Shown in pieces: positions 1-8,460 of a DNA stretch of 64,000 nucleotides. Position 1 is the stretch's first letter. Each line of letters begins with the position of its first letter. Position numbers and translations under genes: made by a program. The DNA comes from Undibacterium sp. YM2 (GTDB lineage Bacteria; Pseudomonadota; Gammaproteobacteria; Burkholderiales; Burkholderiaceae_D). The stretch covers positions 4,464,001-4,528,000 of the forward strand of contig NZ_AP018441.1 in assembly GCF_009937975.1 (NCBI RefSeq). Direction: 5' to 3'. The notes under the pieces were generated by a model, which was not told where the DNA came from, made no database searches, and saw nothing but the letters and a program-made list of their open reading frames with translations.

Positions 1-2090
1 GAGCTGGAACCACGCAGCAGAAATCCTGTTTGGTTATACCGCCACGGCAATACCAGCGCCCTTTTGCCAGCCTTTTCCCGGCCGGGCAATTGCCCGATCA
101 CCTCTCACTGATCAAGCTCATGCAGCAAGGCGCTTCGATAGGCCATTTTGAAACCATGCGGCGCTGCCAGGATGGTACAGAGTTGCCAGTGGCGCTGACC
201 ATCTCTGCCATGCGTGACGAGGGCGACAATATCATAGGCCTGTCGCTGATCGCACGTGACTTTAGCGTGGGCTACCGCATTGCTGCCCGCCTGACGCAAA
301 GCGAGCGCCATTTTCGCCAGGTGGTGGATGCTGCGCCAAACGCCATGGTCATGATAGACCGTCGCGGCCTCATAGAAATGGTCAATTCACAGACCGAATC
401 CATCTTTGGCTATACCCGCACCGAGCTGCTGGGCAAACCCCTGGAAATTTTGATCCCCTCGCGCTTCCAGCGCCACCACCCCAGCCTGCGTACCGGTTAC
501 TTTGCCAACCCCATCAGCCGCGTCATGGGCCAGGGGCGCGAGCTGTATGGCCTGCGCAAGGACGGAACCGAGTTCCCGGTAGAGATAGGCCTGAACCCGA
601 TAGAAACTGCCGATGGCATCAAAGTCTTGTCAGCCATCGTCGATATCACTGAGCGCAAGCGCCAGGAAGAACGCTTCCGCCTTGTCGTGGAGGCTGCACC
701 GAATGCCATGGTCATGATAGACAGCCAGGGCAAGATAGAAATGGTGAATGCCCAGACCGAAACCATCTTTGGCTATGAGCGTGAAGAATTGCTGGGCCAA
801 CCCATGGAAGTGCTGATACCTGAACGCTTTCGCCATCACCACCCCGGCTTGCGCTCGCACTTTTTTTCTCAACCCAGCAGCCGCAGCATGGGCACGGGTC
901 GCGACCTGTTTGGTTTGCGCAAGGATGGCACAGAGTTTCCGGTAGAGATAGGCCTGAACCCGATAGAAACAGCAGATGGTCTCAAGGTCTTGTCTGCCAT
1001 CGTCGATATCAGTGAGCGCAAGCGCCTGGAAGAACGCTTCCGTCTCGTCGTCGAAGCCGCGCCAAACGCCATGGTCATGATAGACAGCCGCGGCATGATA
1101 GAAATGGTGAATGCCCAGACCGAGCACCTGTTTGGTTACCCGCGCGCAGAATTGCTGGGCCAGCCCATGGAAATGCTGATACCGGCCCGCTTCCGCAGCC
1201 AGCACCCGGATTTGCGCGCCCAGTATTTCACCAGCCCCAGCACCCGCGCCATGGGTAGTGGGCGCGACCTGTTTGGCCTGCGCAAGGACGGTAGCGAATT
1301 CCAGATAGAGATAGGCCTGAACCCCATACAAACAGCCGATGGTCTCAAGGTCTTGTCAGCGATTGTCGATATCTCCGAGCGCAAGCGCTTTACTGATGAA
1401 CTGTCGCGGCGCAACCAGGAGTTGAATAATTTTGCCTATGTCGCCTCGCATGACCTGAAGTCTCCCCTGCGAGGTGTCGATCAACTCGCCACCTGGCTGA
1501 CCGAAGACCTGGCCGGCAAGATCGATGATGAAACCAATGAACACCTGCGCCTCATGCGCATGCGCATCAAGCGCATGGAGAGATTGCTGGACGATTTGCT
1601 GCTCTACTTCCGCGCCGGGCAGCTCGGCGGCGCAGTAGAACACATAGACTTTGCAGACCTGGTGCGCGATGTATTTGAACTGTGCTGCCCTGACCAGTCG
1701 TTCAGGCTGGAGCTGCAGGGCGAATTCCCGCGCTGTCATACCCACAAGGTGCCGCTGGAACTGGTGTTCCGCAATCTCATGAGCAATGCCATCAAACATC
1801 ACGATACCAAAAAAGGCTGCATCGTCGTACGGTCCATGCCCAATGAACAATGGCTGGAATTTTCAGTCAGCGATGACGGCCCCGGTATCGCCGCAGAACA
1901 CAGTGAACGCGTATTCGCCATGTTCCAGACCCTGCGCCCGCGTGATGAAGTTGAAGGCAGCGGCATGGGTCTGGCCATCGTCAAGAAAACCATAGAGTCT
2001 CTGGGCGGCCATATCAAACTCAGCACCAACCAGCCACGTGGCGCCGTGTTCAACTTCACCTGGCCGCGCAACATGGCGGAGGCTTTATAA
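1..2090 (+). CDS. Multi-PAS sensor histidine kinase, 5' end outside window, apparent frameshift near base 56
   Basis: Cytoplasmic-type sensor kinase that should autophosphorylate a histidine in response to a PAS-sensed signal. Visible in order are a partial PAS domain (to about base 270), three near-identical PAS units of exactly 363 bp (landmark GCCATGGTCATGAT at 342, 705 and 1068), a HisKA H-box (ASHDLKSPLRG, His codon 1449-1451) and a HATPase domain with NLMSNAIKHHD, DDGPGI and GSGMGLAIV. No membrane segment is visible. Bases 2-55 read SWNHAAEILFGYTATAIP in another frame, matching the PAS start of the downstream paralogue. The frame must change near base 56 to join the rest, and the original frame stops at 149-151. 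This is either a real frameshift or a sequence error, so any start inside the window is spurious. It is followed within 2 bp by a paralogous kinase. Confidence 0.85.
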   Translation, partial: AGTTQQKSCLVIPPRQYQRPFASLFPAGQLPDHLSLIKLMQQGASIGHFETMRRCQDGTELPVALTISAMRDEGDNIIGLSLIARDFSVGYRIAARLTQSERHFRQVVDAAPNAMVMIDRRGLIEMVNSQTESIFGYTRTELLGKPLEILIPSRFQRHHPSLRTGYFANPISRVMGQGRELYGLRKDGTEFPVEIGLNPIETADGIKVLSAIVDITERKRQEERFRLVVEAAPNAMVMIDSQGKIEMVNAQTETIFGYEREELLGQPMEVLIPERFRHHHPGLRSHFFSQPSSRSMGTGRDLFGLRKDGTEFPVEIGLNPIETADGLKVLSAIVDISERKRLEERFRLVVEAAPNAMVMIDSRGMIEMVNAQTEHLFGYPRAELLGQPMEMLIPARFRSQHPDLRAQYFTSPSTRAMGSGRDLFGLRKDGSEFQIEIGLNPIQTADGLKVLSAIVDISERKRFTDELSRRNQELNNFAYVASHDLKSPLRGVDQLATWLTEDLAGKIDDETNEHLRLMRMRIKRMERLLDDLLLYFRAGQLGGAVEHIDFADLVRDVFELCCPDQSFRLELQGEFPRCHTHKVPLELVFRNLMSNAIKHHDTKKGCIVVRSMPNEQWLEFSVSDDGPGIAAEHSERVFAMFQTLRPRDEVEGSGMGLAIVKKTIESLGGHIKLSTNQPRGAVFNFTWPRNMAEAL

Positions 2091-2091
2091 G

Positions 2092-3567
2092 ATGATGTCG
2101 CAATCCCGCAAAACAGCAGCAGACACTGATCCGGTGGCCTTGCTGGCCGCCATCGTCAATTCATCGGACGATGCCATCATAGGCAGCGACCTGAACGGTC
2201 ACATCATCAGTTGGAACCATGCCGCCAGTCTGCTGTTTGGGCATGCGCATGAGGCAATCCTGGGCCGCCCCTTTGCCGTCCTGTTCCCAGACGGGCAATT
2301 ACCCGACCATCAAACTCTGGGCCAACTGCTGCAGAAAAATAACGCCATAGGTCAATTTGAAACCATGGGCAGGCGTGCCGATGGCAGCGAGATACCAGTG
2401 TCCTTGACCATCTCGGCCATACGCGATGCCAGCGGCAATATGTTTGGCCTCTCGCTGAGCGCACGCGACTTCAGCAGCGGCTACAAATTGGCCGCCAGGC
2501 TGACACAGAGTGAAAGGCATTTCCGCCAGGTAGTACAGGCTGCGCCAAATGCCATGATACTCGTCAACAGCCAGGGCCAGATAGAGCTGATCAATGAGCG
2601 TTGTGAACAAATGTTTGGCTACACACGCGCAGAACTCATAGGCAATACCCTCGACATGCTGGTACCTGAACGCTTTCGCGGGCAACATCCCGAACGGCGT
2701 GCAGCTTATTTTGCCCATCCGGACGAACCGGTCATGGGCAAGGGCCGCGAACTATATGCCTTGCACAGGGATGGTACCGAGTTCCCGGTAGAAGTCAGCC
2801 TCAGCCCCATAGAGACAGCAGATGGCATGAAGGTACTGTCAGCCATTGTCGATATGTCAGAACGCCAGCGCTTTACCGACGAACTCTCGCGCCGTAACCA
2901 GGAACTCAAGGACTTTGCCTACGTCGCCTCACATGACCTGAAAGCCCCGCTGCGCGGCGTTAACCAGCTCGCCACCTGGATCACCGAAGACCTGGCAGGC
3001 CAGATCAATGAAGAAACCCAGGAACACCTGCACCTCATGCGCGTGCGCATCACCCGCATGGAAAAACTGCTCGACGACCTGCTGCTCTACTTCCGCGCCG
3101 ACAACCTTGGCGGCAGCACGGAATGCATAGACTTTGCAGAGATGGCGCGCGATGTCTTTGAACTATGCTGCAACAACCCCTCGTTTTCACTGGAGTTGCA
3201 GGGCACCTTCCCCAAAGACCGTACCCACAAGGTGGCTCTCGAACTGGTCTTGCGTAACCTCATCAACAATGCCATCAAGCACCACGACAAAGCCAGCGGC
3301 CATATCATCGTACGCGCCCTGCCTGCACCTGATGAACAACACTACCTCTTCGAAGTCGCCGACGACGGCCCCGGCATCGCCCCCGAACACCGCGGCGTCT
3401 TCGCCATGTTCCAGACCCTGCGCCCCCGCGATGAGGTAGAAGGCAGCGGCATGGGCCTGGCCGTCATCAAGAAAACCATAGAGTCACTGGGCGGCAGCAT
3501 CAGCCTCGCTGCCAATGAGCCGCGCGGGGCGGTGTTCAGGTTTAGCTGGCCGCGGGTGGCGGGGTAG
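2092..3567 (+). CDS. PAS-domain sensor histidine kinase, tandem paralogue
   Basis: A 491-residue histidine kinase. It has an N-terminal PAS (about residues 18-130, with IISWNHAASLLFG), a second PAS (about 145-255, AAPNAMILVNSQGQIE), a HisKA box ASHDLKAPLRG with the phospho-acceptor His281, and a HATPase domain (NLINNAIKHHD, DDGPGIAPEH, GSGMGLAVIKK). The start is the ATG 1 bp after the stop of the upstream kinase, with GGAGG at 2078-2082, so the two genes are probably translationally coupled. It is the shorter relative of the preceding gene, with two PAS units where that gene has four. No response regulator or receiver domain is encoded next to it. The phosphorelay partner is therefore unknown. 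No transmembrane helix is seen, suggesting a soluble sensor. Confidence 0.9.
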   Translation: MMSQSRKTAADTDPVALLAAIVNSSDDAIIGSDLNGHIISWNHAASLLFGHAHEAILGRPFAVLFPDGQLPDHQTLGQLLQKNNAIGQFETMGRRADGSEIPVSLTISAIRDASGNMFGLSLSARDFSSGYKLAARLTQSERHFRQVVQAAPNAMILVNSQGQIELINERCEQMFGYTRAELIGNTLDMLVPERFRGQHPERRAAYFAHPDEPVMGKGRELYALHRDGTEFPVEVSLSPIETADGMKVLSAIVDMSERQRFTDELSRRNQELKDFAYVASHDLKAPLRGVNQLATWITEDLAGQINEETQEHLHLMRVRITRMEKLLDDLLLYFRADNLGGSTECIDFAEMARDVFELCCNNPSFSLELQGTFPKDRTHKVALELVLRNLINNAIKHHDKASGHIIVRALPAPDEQHYLFEVADDGPGIAPEHRGVFAMFQTLRPRDEVEGSGMGLAVIKKTIESLGGSISLAANEPRGAVFRFSWPRVAG

Positions 3568-3578
3568 TTGGTGTCTCA

Positions 3579-3607
3579 TGTAGGAGCGGCTTTTGCCGCA
3601 AATAGCA
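3579..3607 (+). repeat. REP-like hairpin, GGAGCGGCTTTTGCCGC family
   Basis: TGTAGGAGCGGC followed by TTTTGCCGCAAATAGCA. The core GCGGC..GCCGC forms a short hairpin. A second copy is at 3706-3734, and related copies lie at 10278-10293, 22955-22981 and 23019-23042. It sits in the 940-bp gap after the kinases. Confidence 0.7.
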
Positions 3608-3636
3608 AACGGAATTGAAAATTCAAGACCCAAAAA

Positions 3637-3664
3637 CTCACCACAGAGACACAGAGTCACAGAG
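3637..3664. repeat. 28-bp CACAGAGACACAGAG dispersed repeat, copy 1
   Basis: An exact 28-base match to 32067-32094 (both begin CTCACCACAGAGACAC and end GAGTCACAGAG). It lies between two REP-like hairpins. The function is unknown. Confidence 0.8.
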
Positions 3665-3705
3665 AAATGCAAGAGAGTGATAACAGTATTGGCAAGCAAC
3701 ACCCT

Positions 3706-3734
3706 CGCAGGAGCGGCTTTGGCCGTGAATAGCA
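3706..3734 (+). repeat. REP-like hairpin, GGAGCGGCTTTGGCCG copy
   Basis: CGCAGGAGCGGCTTTGGCC followed by GTGAATAGCA, in direct orientation to the copy at 3579-3607 and sharing the 3' AATAGCA tail. Confidence 0.65.
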
Positions 3735-3805
3735 GACTGCAAGAAGGCTGAGCCACGATGCCTGTCTGAAATTTTTATCACATTTCAAATGCGTGCAGCA
3801 CAAAT

Positions 3806-3836
3806 ACGATGAATTCCTGCCTGCTCAGGAATGACG
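3806..3836. repeat. ATTCCTGCCTGCTCAGGAAT palindromic repeat
   Basis: A hairpin with arms ATTCCTG and CAGGAAT. The same unit (GATGGATTCCTGCCTGCGCAGGAATGA) is at 4371-4398, and split copies flank the palindromic element at 12078-12504. Confidence 0.65.
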
Positions 3837-3976
3837 ACTCAGAGGTTGTCCAAATAAACGGGCAGCACGATTTACATAGTCCAAAATGACGTGGCGAAAA
3901 CGATCAGGACGACATCGAAGCTACTTCCATTCATCCGCCTCCAAACTCATTTGCCGTCGCTCCAGCGCAGGCTCAC

Positions 3977-4260
3977 TGCTGTCCGGAATAATGTGCTTGA
4001 CAAAAACTGACGCGCAGATCCCCTCCCTTTCAAGGGGAGGGATAGGGTGGGGATGGGTTTCGGTCGAATAACGGTAAATGAATTTGCGTCAGAAACCCAT
4101 CCCCATCCCAGCCTTCCCCTTGAAGGGGAAGGAGCTTTGAGCATGACCGCTGGCAGAAGATATTCAAATGCAAAATCAAGTCTCCGACACAGAAAAAAAT
4201 GCTAGGACGTCGGCTATATATTGATTTCAGAACAAGTCAAGATAATTATTCCGGACAGCA
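3977..4260. mobile_element. 284-bp palindromic MITE-like element with TGCTGTCCGGAATAAT ends, copy 1
   Basis: Perfect 16-bp terminal inverted repeats TGCTGTCCGGAATAAT (3977-3992) and ATTATTCCGGACAGCA (4245-4260). Inside, CCCTCCCTTTCAAGGGG plus GGTGGGGATGGGTTTC on the left face GAAACCCATCCCCATCC plus CCCCTTGAAGGGGAAGG on the right, so nearly the whole element is one long inverted repeat around about 4080. Outside the ends, GCTCCAGCGCAGGCTCA and TGAGCGCAGGCTGGAGC are also inverted. It encodes no protein. A second, longer copy is at 12078-12504. It is probably a non-autonomous transposable unit; no transposase with such ends is in the window. Confidence 0.75.
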
Positions 4261-4370
4261 ATGAGCGCAGGCTGGAGCCCAGCGGCGTTCATTGGTTGAC
4301 GAAGGAATTTCTTGAATCTGGATGGACGTCGCAAACCCAATATGGCACATCAAAGCACACGGCACGATTA

Positions 4371-4398
4371 TGATGGATTCCTGCCTGCGCAGGAATGA
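4371..4398. repeat. ATTCCTGCCTGCGCAGGAAT palindromic repeat
   Basis: TGATGGATTCCTGCCTGCG followed by CAGGAATGA; see the copy at 3806-3836. It lies between the MITE-like element and the 3' end of the M64 peptidase. Confidence 0.65.
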
Positions 4399-4507
4399 AG
4401 ATTGAAAGATATCCAGATAAAAAGGCCACACGGTTTGTATGGCCCTGCATAGAAAATCCAGAATGGGCGTTTTGTCCCGCAACTACTCCAAAACGCCCAT
4501 GCAAACC

Positions 4508-6124
4508 TTACTTCGGTGGGAAGTTATAAGTCACCGTGTAATTCCCGCTCCCCGCATACGATTTGACCTGCACATAGTAGTAACCCGCCGTGCCTGCATA
4601 GCTGATGGATTCTGTCGATGTGCTGCCCTCGCTGCTGGCAACCTTGGTCCACGCGCTGCCTGAGTATTTGTACAGGTAGAGGTCAAAGTCTGTACCCGCT
4701 GGCCCGCTCAACTGTATGTTATAGGTACCATTACCAGCCTGTACATAGCCGGGTGATGCGCTGGGTGCATTGGCCGTTGCGCCGCTGGAGAGGCTGCCGG
4801 TCTGGGTGACAGCGCCACCAGGTGTTGGCGTGTATGAGGCAAACACCGTCCTGGCCAAACCTTCATTGACAGCATGCCATGGATAGCCCAGCGTGCGCAT
4901 GCGGGAGTTTTCTGTTGGCCTGTATTTCCCGGTCTTGCAATACTGCGCGCCCTGGAAGGTACCGACCGTGCCGTTCGGATATTGCCCCAGGCCGGTTGGA
5001 ACGGCAGTGGATGATGAGATCAGGCCGCCCCATTTGACATTGCGTGTGCCATTCAATGACACATCACCTGAGCTGGGCTCGGCACTCAGGCTGCAGGTAC
5101 CGTAATCATATTCATCAGCCAGGGCAAAGGCGGTGTGGCCTATCTCATGCAGGGCAATTTCCACGGACTGGGCATGCATGGACAGCGTCGCTATCTCACC
5201 GCCAGAACCACCATAGCGGGTGGAGTTGGACACCACGACAATGACGTCGCGCTGATCAGGCGCAAGTACCGAACCGACGATGTCATACACCTTGGTTGAG
5301 TTCACACAGAGCAGGCGGTCGATGTTATAGCAGTAGAAGCTGCCATCCATGGCAGTATCGCGATAGACGCCCTTGTCTGGCTCATCTGCGCCGGACTGAT
5401 TGCTGGCGACATCAACGCGGTGCACATTGATGCTGGCACGATTCGCGGCAAACAGGGGGTCGGCCATGAAGCCATCGATGACTTTTTGTGCGTCTGTACG
5501 CCATTTGCTCATCTCGGCAGCGGTATAACCATCGCCAACAAAGACCAGGTCCATGCGTGCATTGGACGGACCATTATTGATGATGGTCGTGACGGTTGCT
5601 GCCGGGGCGGCAGATGGTGGCGGCTGCATGCGTGCGGCCTGGCCGCTGCGCACTATCTTGCCGAGGGCGGCGCGCTTGAATACCGCTGGCTGTGGCGGCG
5701 GCGGCGCCATGCGTGCATCGCCCGTGGCTTGCGGCTGGATTTCTATGCTGGCGACCTTGTCATCAAAAGGCAGGGACACCTCAAACACGCCATCAGCCTG
5801 CCTGACTTGCTGCGATACATCAATGGCACCGGTTTTGGGATCAAATGCCTCAACATGGCGCTGTTGGGCATTGCGCACCAACACTTCATGGATGATAGTA
5901 CCCTGGGCATTTCTGGCGATGACACGCCAGGGCTCGCCCTGACCGCTGTCAGGCATGCTGGGCGTCAGCGCAAACTCGCCAAGCTCGGCACGCACAGGCG
6001 TAAAGCTGGTACCCTGCCTGCCATCGGTGTAGGCAACGCGCAGCGAAATATTCGCTGCCTGGGCCGCACTGAGTTGTAAGGCTGAAATTGCAACGGACAT
6101 CAAAATAAGTTTGAGTGAATTCAT
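4508..6124 (-). CDS. Secreted M64-family (IgA peptidase-like) zinc metallopeptidase with PPC domain
   Basis: A 538-residue exported protease. It has a signal peptide (about residues 1-23, ending AAQA), then an N-terminal beta-rich domain, a proline-rich linker (about 140-180), and the M64 catalytic domain starting MDLVFVGDGYTAAEM (about 191). The zinc motif HEIGHTAFALADEY (326-339) provides two His ligands and the catalytic Glu. The C-terminus (about 455-538) resembles a bacterial pre-peptidase C-terminal domain (FDLYLYKYSG, YYYVQVKSY), usually removed or used for substrate binding after secretion. The start ATG is preceded by GGAGA (6129-6133). The gene stands alone, flanked by repeats. Family substrate specificity is variable, so cleavage of IgA should not be assumed. 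Confidence 0.88.
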   Translation of the reverse strand: MNSLKLILMSVAISALQLSAAQAANISLRVAYTDGRQGTSFTPVRAELGEFALTPSMPDSGQGEPWRVIARNAQGTIIHEVLVRNAQQRHVEAFDPKTGAIDVSQQVRQADGVFEVSLPFDDKVASIEIQPQATGDARMAPPPPQPAVFKRAALGKIVRSGQAARMQPPPSAAPAATVTTIINNGPSNARMDLVFVGDGYTAAEMSKWRTDAQKVIDGFMADPLFAANRASINVHRVDVASNQSGADEPDKGVYRDTAMDGSFYCYNIDRLLCVNSTKVYDIVGSVLAPDQRDVIVVVSNSTRYGGSGGEIATLSMHAQSVEIALHEIGHTAFALADEYDYGTCSLSAEPSSGDVSLNGTRNVKWGGLISSSTAVPTGLGQYPNGTVGTFQGAQYCKTGKYRPTENSRMRTLGYPWHAVNEGLARTVFASYTPTPGGAVTQTGSLSSGATANAPSASPGYVQAGNGTYNIQLSGPAGTDFDLYLYKYSGSAWTKVASSEGSTSTESISYAGTAGYYYVQVKSYAGSGNYTVTYNFPPK

Positions 6125-6193
6125 ACTGTCTCCGAATAAAATAAGGTGAATGTGTGAACTACCGATGCTGATGGTGCTAATGCCGGTGTTTAG

Positions 6194-6231
6194 GCTGATA
6201 TTGATGCTGATGTTGATGCTGATATTGACGC
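6194..6231. repeat. 12-bp tandem repeat GCTGATATTGAT
   Basis: Three successive units, GCTGATATTGAT, GCTGATGTTGAT and GCTGATATTGAC, with degenerate units on either side (from about 6163). They lie 70 bp upstream of the M64 peptidase start, in the divergent gap 6125-6495. Otherwise that gap shows only AT-rich DNA near 6340-6380 that could hold promoters. Confidence 0.6.
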
Positions 6232-6495
6232 TATTAAAGCTGATGACTAAGGAGGAACCTTCCCCGATGTGAGAGAACCGTTGATGGAAGATGCTATCGG
6301 GGCAGTCGCTGCGCTTGATGCTGGCAGCTGAAGATCAGTATAGTAAAATAAATATATTAAACAAATATTAATGTAAGCAAATGTGAATGAGATCGCGGCA
6401 TGCAAATGAAGGTCGCCGGGGTCGATATGGATACTGGCGGCCTGCCTTGCTTCTCTTATGTCACAATAGCTGGTCTATCCCAGTCTATGACCTGC

Positions 6496-7032
6496 ATGAA
6501 CCGCATCACACGCTCTGATCTCTATTTGTTTCTGATGCTGCTGTTGACCAGCCCTGTCACTGTGCCATGTGCACTGATCTGTCTCGTACTTTACGGCCTG
6601 TTCTCGCTGCTGAGCCTGCTCAAGATAGAAATGATAAACGGTTTATTATTGATCTTGTTCCTGGTCATAGGGTATCCATTTATTATGGTATTGCAGCTAA
6701 GTACTGGCGCACTGTATCACCTGCTGCGTGAACGTCCGCACATCAGCGATACCGGCTTCACGTTCCACCGCCGCTTTAAAAAAGTGACGGTCTTGTGGAC
6801 TAGCATCAAGTTCATCCGCGAGGTCTGGACGCCGCCTGGGGGATCGGCATTTCAATTCCACTTCCAAGATGGGCAGCATCTGCAAATATCCAGAACTGAA
6901 GACAGTCAGCCAGTCATCGAAGAGACGAATAAGCTGGGTATACCATTTGAACTGGACAAGTTCTGTCAAGCTTTCCGTGATGACAGGCGCACGGCAGATA
7001 AACACGCCTCAGACGAAGCAGACGTGGACTAA
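6496..7032 (+). CDS. Hypothetical membrane protein, paralogue of the gene at 7786
   Basis: About 178 residues. Two hydrophobic segments (about 8-40 and 45-75) are followed by a cytosolic-looking C-terminal domain (HISDTGFTFHRRFKKV then VLWTSIKFIREVW). It aligns with the protein at 7786-8307 over the membrane part (LLLTSPVTVPCALI against LLLTCPIWLSCMLI) and the GFTF/GFTY..W motif. The alignment sets the start at ATG 6496; an in-frame ATG at 6400 would add 32 residues and cannot be excluded. The function is unknown. Its tail resembles the PH-like domain of small membrane proteins that respond to surroundings, but this is only a resemblance. Confidence 0.65.
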   Translation: MNRITRSDLYLFLMLLLTSPVTVPCALICLVLYGLFSLLSLLKIEMINGLLLILFLVIGYPFIMVLQLSTGALYHLLRERPHISDTGFTFHRRFKKVTVLWTSIKFIREVWTPPGGSAFQFHFQDGQHLQISRTEDSQPVIEETNKLGIPFELDKFCQAFRDDRRTADKHASDEADVD

Positions 7033-7091
7033 GCCTCGTCCGCCATAATGTGACAAACTCATCTTTTTGCGAAAACCAATACCGCGATAGC

Positions 7092-7793
7092 ATGGATCAA
7101 CTCCCGATTATCTTCTTCCCTGGTATCAACGGCGATGCACGCATATTTGCAGAACAGCTAAACGCCTTCCCCACCTTAAAGGTCGCGCAGTGGCTGCCGC
7201 CAACACGCTCAGAGAGCATGGCGGCGTATGCAAAGCGTATGGCAAGAGCAACTGATCCAGGTGGCCCCTGCCTGATCGGTGGTACCTCTTTTGGCGGCAT
7301 CATCGCACTTGAAGCGGCGCATCACCTGCAAGCGCAAGCCTGCCTGCTATTTGCGTCCAGCCGCGATGCCCATGGCCTGCCGACCAGTTTGCGCATGGCG
7401 AGGCAGTTGGGCAAACTGATCAGCGCTGACACTATCTGGAAATGGACAATGCGGTGGCAAGATGCCAGCATTGCCAGCCTGCCATCGGCCAGAAACAAAC
7501 GCCAACGCCTGTCACTGGCGCAGCAGCATTTTCGTGACTGGGCCCTGTCTGCCTTGCTGGACTGGAAGCCTGCTCCCGCAGCCTGCACTATCATGCAACT
7601 GCACGGCAGCAGAGACAATGTCTTTGCCGCCAGGCGCAGCAAGGCCAACAGCATTATCGCCGGTGCCGGACATGTGATGACGCGTACGCACAGCGAAGAG
7701 GTCAATCAGTTCATTATCAAAGCACTTGAGCATTGCCATTCGTCAGAGACAGGCACCACCAGCATTCAGCAAAATAGCTATCGCCATGAATGA
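7092..7793 (+). CDS. Alpha/beta hydrolase
   Basis: About 233 residues. It begins MDQLPIIFFPGINGDARIF, a typical first strand plus oxyanion-loop region. The nucleophile elbow is GTSFGG, and the likely acid and base are Asp in LHGSRDNVF and His in GAGHVMT. The substrate is unknown. ATG 7092 is preferred over an upstream GTG at 7050 because it places the first beta strand at the N-terminus. The stop overlaps the start of the next gene (ATGAATGA at 7786-7793), so the hydrolase and the following membrane protein are very likely translationally coupled. Paralogous membrane genes flank the hydrolase. Confidence 0.8.
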   Translation: MDQLPIIFFPGINGDARIFAEQLNAFPTLKVAQWLPPTRSESMAAYAKRMARATDPGGPCLIGGTSFGGIIALEAAHHLQAQACLLFASSRDAHGLPTSLRMARQLGKLISADTIWKWTMRWQDASIASLPSARNKRQRLSLAQQHFRDWALSALLDWKPAPAACTIMQLHGSRDNVFAARRSKANSIIAGAGHVMTRTHSEEVNQFIIKALEHCHSSETGTTSIQQNSYRHE

Positions 7794-8307
7794 CCGCATC
7801 AGGTTTTCGGACGTCATACTTTTTGTGGTCTTGCTGCTGACCTGCCCCATATGGCTCAGTTGCATGTTGATAGTGTGGGTATTCAGCGTCGTTTCCTTTT
7901 ATCTGATTGGATTAAACTTGCCAGTAAGTATTGCTTTCTTACTCTCGAATGTGATGATCTTGATAGGCTGGCCATTTTTTGTTATTGGATATTTGGGGAA
8001 CACTAGTCTTTTTCACCTGATACGCAAACGCCCGCAGGTCGGGGAAAACGGATTTACTTATCGCAAGTGGTTTGCATCGAGGGAAATTACCTGGTCAGAA
8101 ATTGTGTCCATAAAATGGACGAACCATATACCCAATGGCGACGCATATGAATTTAACTTGATTGACGGTAGCGTATTTAGCTTTAACTCCTATGTAAAAA
8201 TCCAGTATCTGCTGGAAGAAGCGAAAAAAGCAGGGGTGGAGTTCCGGCGTTGGGACAGATCGAATAAACCTGCGGCTATAGACAGAATATGGGATGAGAT
8301 ATTGTGA
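7786..8307 (+). CDS. Hypothetical membrane protein, paralogue of the gene at 6496
   Basis: A 173-residue protein with two hydrophobic stretches (about 10-40 and 45-75) and a C-terminal domain with GFTYRKWFASREITW. It is similar throughout to the protein at 6496-7032, which sets the start at ATG 7786. That ATG overlaps the hydrolase stop in ATGAATGA, an arrangement typical of coupling. The pair may arise from duplication of one gene around the hydrolase. The function is not recognised. Confidence 0.75.
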   Translation: MNDRIRFSDVILFVVLLLTCPIWLSCMLIVWVFSVVSFYLIGLNLPVSIAFLLSNVMILIGWPFFVIGYLGNTSLFHLIRKRPQVGENGFTYRKWFASREITWSEIVSIKWTNHIPNGDAYEFNLIDGSVFSFNSYVKIQYLLEEAKKAGVEFRRWDRSNKPAAIDRIWDEIL

Positions 8308-8460
8308 CTTCATCGCCACTTCATTTCCATGTTTCACCCGTGCAGGGATTTTTCTTCAGTACTTATGCCTTTGTAGCACCCCGCATAAGCTACTTATTCA
8401 GAGTGATAATCAGTGCGCCTGCATCAAGCTGCCAACCAAAAACCAGATTAAAAACGAAGC

